Assembly (NCBI GenBank): GCA_031772625.1
Contig: CM062816.1
Location: 635,870,352-635,934,351 of the forward strand
DNA: 64,000 bases
Direction: 5' to 3'
Source of the DNA: Pinus tabuliformis
Taxonomy: Eukaryota > Streptophyta > Pinopsida > Pinales > Pinaceae
Part shown: one piece after another, positions 35,900-46,920 of the stretch
Position numbering within the stretch: the first letter of the stretch is position 1
How the letters are laid out: every line of letters begins with the position of its first letter
Notes under the pieces: generated by a model
The model's database searches: none
Seen by the model: only the letters and a program-made list of their open reading frames with translations
Told to the model about the DNA's origin: nothing
Made by a program: the position numbers and the translations under genes

Positions 35900-38800
35900 T
35901 GTAATATCCCCCTAATATGTAATCATGAATTAATTACCTGTGTTGGTAAGAATTATAGTGAAGCCATGGAAGTACATTGAATAAGTTATTGTACATAAAT
36001 ATTTATATTTTATTAATATAACTAATTTTATGTACTTGGAGAAAACACACAAGAATGATATTGCTTACCAAATATCGAAAAAAAAGTGAAACAATCTCAT
36101 TGATAAATGAGATTTGATAAAATCTTCATGATAACGATTCTAGAAAATTTCTAGATAAGACTAGGGGCTGAGAGATCAAAAAACCCTTAGAATTGGGTAG
36201 CTAAAGAAAGATGCTATGTTGGTTCAACTCAAAGCACCGAATGAGAAAAATGTGGGATTTAAAGGCAAAAGCCTAGGCATTTTTGCAATGAAGCCCATAA
36301 TAGTGGGATGTTGCTAAAATGGAAACAATATCATGAAGAAGGGTATAAGCTACCCGTAGAGAGAATTGATGGGGTTGTTTATTCTCTAGAAAACTCATTC
36401 TTGGCTTGGGTGGGACTGGATGACAATCTGAGGTTCGGTGGTCCATGTCCTTCTCTAGTGAAGATTCTACATTGAGAAGAACTTTAGTTTTATGGTTAGA
36501 TATATCAATGCTAATGCATAATTTTGTCATTTATTGGAATTTATGTAGCTCAAATAGTCGATGAATGTGCAACATTAGAATACCTAAAATGGATCGGGGA
36601 CTGATAATTAACTAGCTAGAAATTATCGATTAGAGAGCCAAAGTAAGAAGAGACTAAGCTTTTTCTATGTCTGAAAAATGAAATAATAAAACCAATTAAA
36701 CAATATAATTTTAGACGAGATATCACAAATCTTGTTTTCTTATGTAAATTATTCGGGTTCAAACCTGTGTTGTTAAATTAGGTAGTGACATTGATATGAA
36801 GGGCACAACCCTGAATGTTAATGTTAATTGAGTACAACTTGAGCGACAATCTGTAATTAATATACAACATTGCATGTAGTAGATTATAAAAGTTGTATTT
36901 TAACATATTGTTAGAAAATTATATATTACGGAGCAATGGAACACATAAAATATTGCAGAAATATAAACACAGAAAACACACAAAACAAGAGAGACACAGA
37001 TATACGTGGTTCACCCAGTTTGGACTACGTCCACCCCGAACAGCCAATCCTTCCTTTCTATTATCCAGCAAAATGAAGAGACACAACCTACAGCAAATTC
37101 GATGTAATATCCTTTGTTTTCTCTCACAGTCTCACCTCTATGTTTCTTGCTCACACTGAATACACATCTATCACACAACCTCAAATACAATACCCTCATA
37201 CAAAGAGAGGGGTTGCCTTCTAGGGAAAAAAACCCTAAACAAGCATAAGTTCTACCGTCAGATCATCCACCTAATGAACGACCCAAATTGACTAGAAATT
37301 ACTATACTTTTACAGGGCAATTTTACATTTATTTTTGGCTTCGGGGGCACTGCCCCCGAGCCCCTGCTGAGGGAACACTGGCCCCCGGACCCCCCCGCGG
37401 GGGGCACAAGTCCCCCCTGCACCCCCCCGCGTGGAGGGGTGTACAAAACATCCTGGGGTATACATCTGGCTGAAACAAAGACCTCTGAACAATCATGCTC
37501 CACACACAACACATATATTAATGCGAGTAGAATAATATCAGTTTTTGATTTTGATGTAATTTGAAGGTTATAAAGATATACTATAACACAATACATCCAT
37601 ATTGATAAAAGAACCAAACTGAAAATACCAATCAAATTCATAAATATTAGAAGCAAGTGAATTATTGAAATTTTGGAATTAAACCAAAAGACATATATTA
37701 GTAAATTTCCAAGATTGTTGTTACAATATCTTGGCTACCATTTATGATTTATGGATTTCATAGGAAAGAGACTAAAATAGAAATTGGATCCTATCTCACA
37801 TTCACAAAGATTTAAGTAAAATTATTTAGTTACTAGGCTAGAAGTATATAAAAAAGGACTATGTCTTACAAATTGGTAGAAACACAGTAATATAAATTCA
37901 AAATTACAATGTACTTTTAGGAGATTATCCACTTGTGAAAATACACTTATAATCATTAAAGATGGGCACAAAGGCATGAGGAAACCTAAATATTAAGAAA
38001 AAAAATAGAAACCGATCACATATGGAGCCAGTGAAAATTAGATTAAGATACAAAAAACTATCAGTGTGTCTGTGAGCTATAACTATGAATCCAGGGATCA
38101 TATATTACCAACCATTCAAACAGGCATGTCAAAGAGAAAAGAAGCTTTCATTGACAATGCTAATTATAGTGGTTATACCACTACATAATAGTTCTGAAAT
38201 TCATAACTGAAGAAAACAGAAATTGTAACCCAAACTATTTACACATTACATAATAGTATACAAAATTGTTATTCATATCTAGTAGTACACGAGTGCTAAC
38301 GATATATTCAGTAAAAATAAATTACATAAGTAGTAACTGGAGAGTAACCACATCTGAGAATAATAGAGATTCTTTGGTAACCCCACCACCCCCATGTATG
38401 TTAAAAGTACCAAACCAATGGTGGTAATATGTTGGGAGGAAAAGTGCAAAGGTGATTTCCTCAATAGAGAAGCCTAAGGGAAAAGAAAGTCGAGCCAATA
38501 AGAGATCTATGATGCCATGGAAATAAACTAGGCATAAACAAATGTGAGCTATAGTAGAGGTCATAATCAACAGTCGATTATAAAATAATGTAGGGTAAGA
38601 TGGAAATAAATAACAACAAAAAACATGCAACAAACCATTCGAGTCATGAATCTAACAAAGGGAAAAATGATTTTTCCTTGCCATGAGAAAAAGACCAGAG
38701 AGGAGATGGCAATCCAACTTGTGTAAGCTATAGGATGGCTAACCTCTTCACTCAAATTCAATAAGTAAATGGTGAAGGGAAAGTGGAGAAGTGCAACCAG

Positions 38801-40240
38801 CCCAATTTTGTGACCATAAGAGCATGTATAGAGAAGAAAAATAATAAATTATGTAAGGAGAAACCATTTGACTAGAAATACTGCTAAAAGGAGTGAAGGG
38901 GCCAATTTCCGCTTAAACCCTAATAGTGATGTCAAAAAATTGTAGCCTTCTCTCCAGTTACACTAAAAGAAAAACAAACCGGATGAATTACGGAGAGAAT
39001 TTGGAATTAAAACCTTAATATAAATATAAATCTAGGTGTTTTTGCTAATATAGACAACACATACAAAATTAAATTCCTTCATATCTAGTCCTCAAGTGAT
39101 AAATTATGTACCTGGTAGCACAGAGGTGCTTAGTCAAATCACGAGCAGTAAATCTGACATCCAAGGTCTTGCAGTATCGACCTTGAGGACTCTGGTGTCC
39201 CTGTAAAAGGAGGCCAACACCTTTATAGATATAGGGGAAAAAGTTAAAAACCATGAATTAAAAATAAATTGAAACCTACGTTGATAAACTTACCTTGCAG
39301 CAAATATACATGATTACAAGGTAGCAATCTTGACCCGGAAGTTGTAGATTGCTCTTGGAGGGAAGGGATAAACTCTTACTAATAGTCAAGGAGAAACATG
39401 TGTCAAGAAAGGGGAAGGGGTTAACATATTAAGTAGTCAGTCCAACAAGCTGGAATGAAGCATACAATTGAAAGAAACACAGTGGTAAATACTTATGCCT
39501 GGAACAAGATCATGGAAAAGGAATAACAAGGCATCTGTGCTAGTGCCGAGGGCCAAGTGCTTAGAAGGAGTGGATGGATGCATTGCTACCACTAGGAGGA
39601 GGAGCTTGTAGTGACTGAAATAAATTATCTGAATGATAAAAGGGATAGAATTACAAATTCATTATGATTAGACATGTGGATTTTATGCATTGATGTCACA
39701 TCCTTCATCCCAGCATCCGCAGGCTAACATAATTAACAACCCTTCTTTGATCACATGATCTACACAGTAAAAGTAATAGGTGGAGGGGACTGAGAGAACA
39801 ATTAGAGTTTTCAAAAGAAATGGCACCATGCTTATGGGGCCACATTAAGCAAGGTGCCAAGGGTTAGCATCAATGGTGTGATACATTTTGAAAAAACTTA
39901 GGAGGAGGCTCTAAGGCTCTCATTGAAAACCTTTTTAATTTAAAATGGGAGTATAAGACTATATATTTATGTGTGCATGGCACCCAAGACACTAATTCCA
40001 AGACATATTTACATTACCCCTAACTTGACGTTACAATAATATTGGTAGTGTCCAAGGAGTATTCCCTCAACATTAGTGGTAATAGAACATTAGTCATCAA
40101 AATAAAAATGGGACCAAGAATTATCTTTTAATTAAAGGAAAACAACAAATAATTAAAAACCTTGTAGTAAGGTAATACCATGTCAAATCTCCTTATCTTA
40201 ATAAAATAAATAATGCAAGAGAGAAAGAGGTGCCTTGGGA
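35900..40240 (+). repeat. Chromovirus LTR copy 3, interrupted and 3'-truncated
   Basis: Starts TGTAATATCCCCC after the purine tract 35889-35899. It is interrupted by a 603-bp insertion at 36909-37511. It aligns with LTR1 until TGCCTTGGGA at 40240, about 30-40 bp short of the expected end, and is followed by unrelated sequence belonging to another long-LTR element. Confidence 0.8.
36909..37511. mobile_element. Solo LTR (603 bp) with 5-bp target duplication
   Basis: TGTTAGAAAATT ... CACACAACA is flanked by CATAT on both sides (36904-36908 and 37512-37516). The empty site is visible in LTR2 near 12600. There is no internal coding sequence, so this is a solo LTR or a very small element. It carries a strongly GC-rich block at 37337-37440 with perfect palindromes. 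Confidence 0.85.
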
Positions 40241-41452
40241 TAGATCTTTTTGTAAGAGAAAAACACTATCATGTTATTTTTTGTTTAATATGAAAAGTAG
40301 TTGCATGTATGAAATTATAACTATTTTATTAACTTTGTTTGAAATGGAGCATTTTATACATAAAAGTTATTGTAAATAGATCGTATGTTAAAAATTGTTT
40401 TGGAACATGCATTCACATGCATAAGTATAGAATATATTGCACTAATCCCTTTTGAAAAGGAAAAATAATAGTAGGTAGAAAGAAAATTTCTTGTTGGGCT
40501 AGTTCTCCCGAAAGCTTATTATGACTTTTCATGAACAAGAACAATATCTAGTATGCTAGCGTTTGTTGGGAAATAATATGAAAGTGCATGGAAGGTTATG
40601 TTAGCTTTTCGTTAGAAAGATGATGCCTGCTGGTGATTTTCTTGCTACTAATGCATGCGTAGTGATGTTAAATAATATAATTAATTACATTATGTTTATG
40701 ATATATACATGCACATGAATAGATGTCAAAGCATCATTAATAAGTGTTCTTATGAAAGAAATGACATGAAATGATGGTGACTTGTGCAAAGGATAATTCA
40801 CATTTAACATTATGGTAGATAAAGCTTTGTTGGTCCATGTAGATTTAGGAATGCTAACTGTTAGATGATCGCTAAATGGGAAGAACTATGTTGCAAAGAC
40901 TTAATGTTCATGGGTTCATGGGTAAATGATATTAGTATTTTTGTAATAACCTAAAAGTTATCCTTCAATTCAGATGATAGTTAGTTGTACAATTTAAAAA
41001 AAAGGTTAAAGGACAGACTCCCTTACAACCCATTGAGTGAGGGGTAAACACCCTCACAAGTGTTTAATAATAAAATTAGATGTTCACTGGTTTTTGTCCT
41101 ACAGGGTTTCCAGGATATATTATTGTCTAATGATGTGATTTATTGTTGTGTCTTGCTTACATAACGTGATGGTTATATTATCAAGAATGTGATTAAATAA
41201 CTGAGTTAAAATAATCATGGAATTGATGCAATGTTACACTAATAAGTTTAAGTTAATATGCTTCAACAATGGTTGTAAATGGTTGTGTAATTCAACATGA
41301 TTTTATTAGTATTTCTCTATGTAATGTTTATGCTTATTCTATTGATCATTGAGTGAATATAAAAAGTGATTTAGAAAGTTACACATTGGTGAATGATGAA
41401 AACATTTCCTAAATCCATGCATTTTCCTATGAGGTTCACGGGGGATGTTACA
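40241..41452 (+). repeat. 3' part of the 5' LTR of a second long-LTR element (element B)
   Basis: Ends GGGGGATGTTACA just before a degenerate primer site. Its first 70 bp or so match 46499-46703 through TAGATCTTTT-GTAAGAG and AAGTAGTTGCATG anchors, so it is taken as the distal part of an LTR whose proximal part is 44305-46712. No coding sequence is seen. Confidence 0.5.
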
Positions 41453-41454
41453 AG

Positions 41455-41472
41455 TGTTATCAAATTCAAAGG
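41455..41472 (+). other. Degenerate primer-binding site of element B
   Basis: TGTTATCAAATTCAAAGG after a two-base spacer resembles the initiator-Met tRNA site TGGTATCAGAGCCAAGG. Confidence 0.5.
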
Positions 41473-44290
41473 TTCCAACACTAGTGCCATTTGGGACTCA
41501 TTAAGAGAAAAAAAAGTAGAGGCATCCTACTAGTGGGAATTGTCTCAGGTATGATTCTATTTGAACTTGTATTAGGCTAAAATTAACATGAGAATATGAT
41601 GCATGATTAATGACCACATTAAAGAGTGGAAAGTTATAATTCTTCCTTAAAATTTTGATCATGAAATTTAAATATGGATGTGCATAAAAGATAATAAAAC
41701 CTTTGTTGCACCTATAAACAATCATGAGCACTCACTGGTTATAGTGGTTGTTAATTTCCAACTTTTTCATGCATACTATTATAAGAACAATTAAGCTACA
41801 TATTTTTTTTTACTGAAGTTACAATGCACTTCTAATAAAGAATGAATGCATGTATGGTTTGTGTGTTAACTAAAGAATGTAGAAGTTGGGGTTGACCTTG
41901 AAGAACCTATTTAGATGTAAACAATGAAAGAACCTATTTAGATGAGTCAAGTCAAATTCGAATAGTGAGCAATGATTCAAGTTGAATTCATATAGTGAAC
42001 TCAAATTCAATGAAAAAATCATTATAGCATTCTTTTGGGTTGTCTTTCATCATGTAGATTTGTAGATGAAATTTTGCATTCCACGTGTTCTATAAAATTG
42101 TTAAATGAGATCCAGAGTTTTCCTCTTTTAAAGGATTTCATCCCTAGGAGGGTTTGATGTGATTGAAGTCACCCTCGGGGAGTATTCATTCCATATTTCC
42201 ATGTAATACCAAATTTGATTCCCAAAGTGTGATTTTCAGACTCAGATTCCATAATCTGGTTGAGTTTTCCGATTTGTCGCTTCCTTGTATGGATTGTTCA
42301 TTATATTGTTTTGTAGAAATTTTACAATTGATGACAATTCATGCTATTTTGAAAATTCTAGTTATATTGCCTCTTTGATATTTTAAACATGATGGAAATA
42401 TATTTCATGTCTCATAACTCTTTGTTAAAATGCCTCAATGGAGGTAGATCAGATGTTTGCAAACTGTTGGTTAAAATTGTTCAAGGGTTGTAGATTGTGT
42501 CCTTGCAAACTATTTGTTAAAATTACTCAATGGTTGTAGATTTCATTCTTGCAAACTATTTTATAAACTTCCACAATGGTTGTAGATTTCATGATTGCAA
42601 GTTGTTTGTCCAAGGTTCCCCAATGGTTGTCACTTACATCGTGCAACCTGATTGTAAAGAAAAAAAATCATATTTTGTGTCCTAGTGTTGAATGAGACTA
42701 TTATTTCTATATAATATTGATGGTTGGTAAGGTGGGGCCTTAAAAAAGGTATAATTCTATGGTAAGAAAGATATCTTAATGTTTTTTTTCTAAGTTCCAT
42801 GATTTTTGTTATGTGAAAATTTGGAATGTATACCACTTGAATGCCATTTGAGGGATTGTCTTCAATGAATTTTTACATATTGTGGGAACCATGTTGAGGG
42901 TAAAGTATGGATGCATGATGTACATAAATTTTCATTTTCTTTAACGACAACATGAAAATGGACAATTATGTAAATTAAAAAGTATTTTTAGACATTTACT
43001 ATTTTTAGACATTGAATTCTATAGGATTAAATGACTATGGAAGCCATGATGGGAATGATGTGATGATGTAATACTTTATTTTATTTTGGAGTTAACGAAT
43101 ACATTCTTCGGGATATTCAGGAAATAAATCTAGAGTATTAAAAGAATTCTTTCAACCTTGTGAAAAGTTTTTGGCGGTTAAGTCCATGATGGACCTTCCC
43201 TAAAAGTGTCCAAAAAATTCGTAGCAAAAAATAATAAAAAGGAAACTATTAGCATAATGGGAGAGAACTATTATGTTAATCACTTAGTTGGATAGAAATA
43301 CTAAGTGGGGTGAAATAAATCAATGTGAGAAACAAAGGTGTGCTTTAAGGAAAAGGAAAATAATATTTTTCAAAAGTAATAAAAGAGAAAAAGGCTTAGG
43401 CAAAAGTTTGACAAAGCTTAAAGTAGTACGTTGTTAAAAATTTGTTGGGAAGAAAACACCAAGGAATGATGAATGAAGTTGTTGAAGCGAGTGGAAAGTA
43501 CATATTAGCTTGGTGTGGAACTATTCGAGATAGATCATAGTTGGGTGGAATACGCTCAGTTCCTGAATAACTCCGAGACGTTAACTATGACTTGATAAAA
43601 TTTTGTCTATATTTTGCTATTGATTTCAAAATATTCTAACGTTGTCAGATGTTACAATAGACCCTAAGTTGCACATCCCTAATTTATTATATGTGTTATA
43701 GTTCTGCATGCATGATCTACTAATTTATCTAAGTGACAATTTGGATGAAATAGATTGTGTTTGCAGGTTTGTAGAAGCAAATGAACATGTCATAAATGAA
43801 TTATTTGTATGCATGCATAGAGGAAAAAAATTGTTAATGTATGTACTTATGATTTAACTTATGATGGAAATAGTGAGAATAGAGACAAATGGCTAGGCAT
43901 ACTTACCATGAGCTTGAATTTGATTGGAATTACTCTTGGAAAGAAAGACAATAATTTGCAAACAACACCAGTGGGAAAGAAAGACTCATGTAACCCAAAA
44001 ATAAAAGATAACATGCACTTGATGTTGTTTTTTATTACTTTGATGATTAAAGGGTTGGTGTTGTCTAAGTACTTGTGGAAGTATTATGATTCAAGTGTTA
44101 TTTGGCATTTCATTAGTAATTGATAATGAAAAGCATTTTGTTTCATAATCATTATCGGTTTTTCTTATTAAACTGAAAATCCTTCTTTGTGAAGGGAAAT
44201 GATTCAATTTTTTGTGTTTTTTAGATTTTTATATTATGAGTAAAATTTAAATTTCTAACAAGAGAAGAACACTGAGGAGGGTCTTCTCTT
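41473..44290 (+). other. Non-coding internal region of element B
   Basis: About 2.8 kb between primer site and purine tract with no frame over 76 codons and no gag or pol motif on either strand. Long LTRs with a non-coding interior fit a LARD-type non-autonomous element. It includes a 46-bp tandem array at 42421-42650. Confidence 0.5.
42421..42650 (+). repeat. Five diverged 46-bp tandem repeats
   Basis: Units start at 42421, 42467, 42513, 42559 and 42605, each exactly 46 bp. The consensus has TTTGTTAAAA at the start, CAATGGTTGTAGATTTC in the middle and TTGCAAACT near the end. The last unit is the most diverged. 46 is not a multiple of three, so this is not a protein repeat in one frame. Confidence 0.85.
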
Positions 44291-44304
44291 TAAGGAGGGG
44301 AATA
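44291..44304 (+). other. Polypurine tract of element B
   Basis: TAAGGAGGGGAATA directly before TGTAATATCCCTAACC, the start of the 3' LTR. Confidence 0.6.
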
Positions 44305-45355
44305 TGTAATATCCCTAACCTAATCTATCATAAAAACTCTCATAAAATGAGGGTTCTTAAATAATTAAATATTATTAATTCTTATATCGATATTAGTGAA
44401 GAATATTCTTGTACTTCTTAATTATAAGAATATTACAAGGATTAATTCTTAATTCTTTTATTTTGAAGAATTTATATTGTTTTATCTAAACAAATTATAT
44501 TTCTAGGTTGGTATATTTTATGAATTTTAGAAATAATGAGTAATAGTTTTAGCAAAGCTATGGATAAGTGATATTTTGTTCAAATGGAAAAGGCAAATAC
44601 ATATTGAAAAGGAAAGCAAGAGATATTTATGGATAATTTATGGAGTGATCTTAGAATTTATGAAAAATGTGATTTATGGAGTGATTTATGGGTGATTTAT
44701 GGATATTTTTTTGGATTTAGAAAAACTATTGCATTTTCTCAATTCTACTTATTGTAAACCTATGGGAAAATATCAGAACTGATGACATAATACATGTAGA
44801 ATGGAGCTAAGAGAGAAGAAGGAGGAATTTCAAACATGGATTAAAAGATAAGTAACTATGCTCTTTGAATATTATTGTGTTTTCATATGGTGCATGAAGA
44901 AATACGCATCACATTTATTTGCTCAAAAAAAAATCATATGATAAAGGGTTAAGATTATTTTCTTGGAAAGCTTCTATGGACATCCGTGCATATCCGAGTA
45001 AGTGTTTTTCTCATTGAATTCTTGAAAGATTTCATGTGCATTGAATTCCTAAAATATTTTCATGGCTAAATAAATGTGTGAATTGCATGATTTATTGGAA
45101 AATAGGGTCCAAATATGTCTTCGTATATCCCAAATGAAGATTTTCTCGCAAGGAGCACATTTCAGATTTGATTAATTTTTTTCATATTCTCAAAAACCCT
45201 CTCTAAACATGATGACAAAAATCAGAAAATATTTAATATTTAAATATGGAAAAATTCCCTGCAAAGAATCATTTAAATATTTCAAACCATGACACATGTA
45301 AAAAATGAGAGAGGGTTTTTCTTAATGAAACGTTTTCTAACAAAAACCACTTTTA

Positions 45356-45513
45356 GTTTTCAACAATTCACCTCCATCTGTTTGAAAGCTGGGCCCAAAG
45401 TTAATGAATAAAACAAGAAAAAGAGATTGTTTCCGTTTTCAACAATTCACCTCCATCTGTTTGAAAGCTGGGCCCAAAGTTAATGAATAAAACAAGAAAA
45501 AGAGATTGTTTCC
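45356..45513. repeat. Perfect 79-bp tandem duplication
   Basis: 45356-45434 and 45435-45513 are identical by my reading, each starting GTTTTCAACAATTCACCTCC. The neighbouring DNA is diverged, so the duplication is recent, or an assembly artefact. Confidence 0.95.
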
Positions 45514-46085
45514 ATTTCATTTTCTAGCGCAATAAGAATAGTTGTTATTCACTTGTTAATGTGCTTGAAAAAAAACTTAACTGCATGCACAAACAAATAT
45601 CTACTACGTTTGATATTTGTTAAAAATAAATAAGTTATTTGTGTATACAAAAATAAAATAATTATGTTGATATTTCTTAAAAAGAAGTAAGTTATTCACA
45701 TGACCAAAAATAAAAAAAAAATATGTTAGTAATTCTTGAAAATGAATTAAGTTTTTTCATTTAAAATATTATGAAGGATGTTCTCATGATGCATATGGAT
45801 TAAATTTTTAAAGAGAAATATTTGACTCTTAAATAGAATATGTGCTTATGTGCATAGGAATAATATCTAGTATATTTGATCTACTAGAAATGACTATGTG
45901 AGTAATCTTATTGAGAAAGTGTTCACAAAAAATATTTGCATAAAAGACCATTGGTTGTGTTATTTGAGAATGATTTTTTATTTATGGTGTGTTAAATAAT
46001 AGGAAAATATTTTGTATTTCATGCATAATAGCTAATGAGTTAGCTAACTTTTGGAAAAGGAATAATTAGTATGTTAAATTACATG

Positions 46086-46087
<2 letters not shown>

Positions 46088-46156
<69 letters not shown>
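46088..46156. repeat. (TA)n-(GA)n compound microsatellite
   Basis: TA repeats to about 46122, then GA repeats to about 46156. Confidence 0.95.
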
Positions 46157-46158
<2 letters not shown>

Positions 46159-46712
46159 TGCAAGGAAGTATTTGTTGTGCTATTACTCTTAAAACATAAT
46201 AGAAGCGAAAAACAAGTCCTTGTATATATTATGGAATTAGATTCCTGGAGCAAAAAATGGATAAATGTATGCTTTATTATTTTAAGATTCTTTTGGAAGA
46301 TTGTTTAGAGAAATATATGCACTTGCATGCATGGAAATATATAGTTTTGGTATTGGATTTGGTGAAAAGGAAGGTGCAATCGCATAATATTTATTGTATT
46401 AGCCTTCTTTTGTGAAGAATAATATGCATTTGCACACCAAAGGGATTACCTATGTTATTAGTTTTATTTTGTGAGAAAATTATGTACAGTTATTGGGCTA
46501 GATCTTTTGGTAAGAGGAATGTGTTTCTTTTCACGCATGAAATAGTAAATTTTATGTGTTTTATCTCTTCAAAAAGAAACATGTTTATCTCTCCATTCAA
46601 GAGTTAGTTAGTTTCCTTTCGAAAGAAATATATGTTTCACATTCAAGAAGAATATCCTATCATGATATTTTATGTTGAAGAAGACAAGTAGTTGCATGCA
46701 AAGTTTTTTTTT

Positions 46713-46836
46713 AATGACTAATGTGCTATTACCACTAATGTTCAGGGAATACCCCTTTGACCCTACCAATATTCTTATAACCTCGAGTTAGGAGTGATGT
46801 AAATACGTCTTGGAATTATTGTCTTGGGAATATATA

Positions 46837-46920
<84 letters not shown>

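Larger units (their letters stand above)
44305..46712 (+). repeat. 5' part of the 3' LTR of element B
   Basis: Starts TGTAATATCCC after the purine tract. The start resembles the chromovirus LTR start, but the rest differs. It is truncated at about 46712, where the inverted chromovirus LTR begins. It holds a 79-bp perfect duplication, a run of GTGATTTATGGA-like units near 44622-44705 and a TA/GA microsatellite. Combined with the 5' fragment, the full LTR would be about 3.5 kb. Confidence 0.5.

Noticed and set aside
42421..42650. Considered as a CRISPR-like array
   Set aside because: Units are contiguous diverged tandem repeats with no repeat-spacer alternation, in a plant retroelement.
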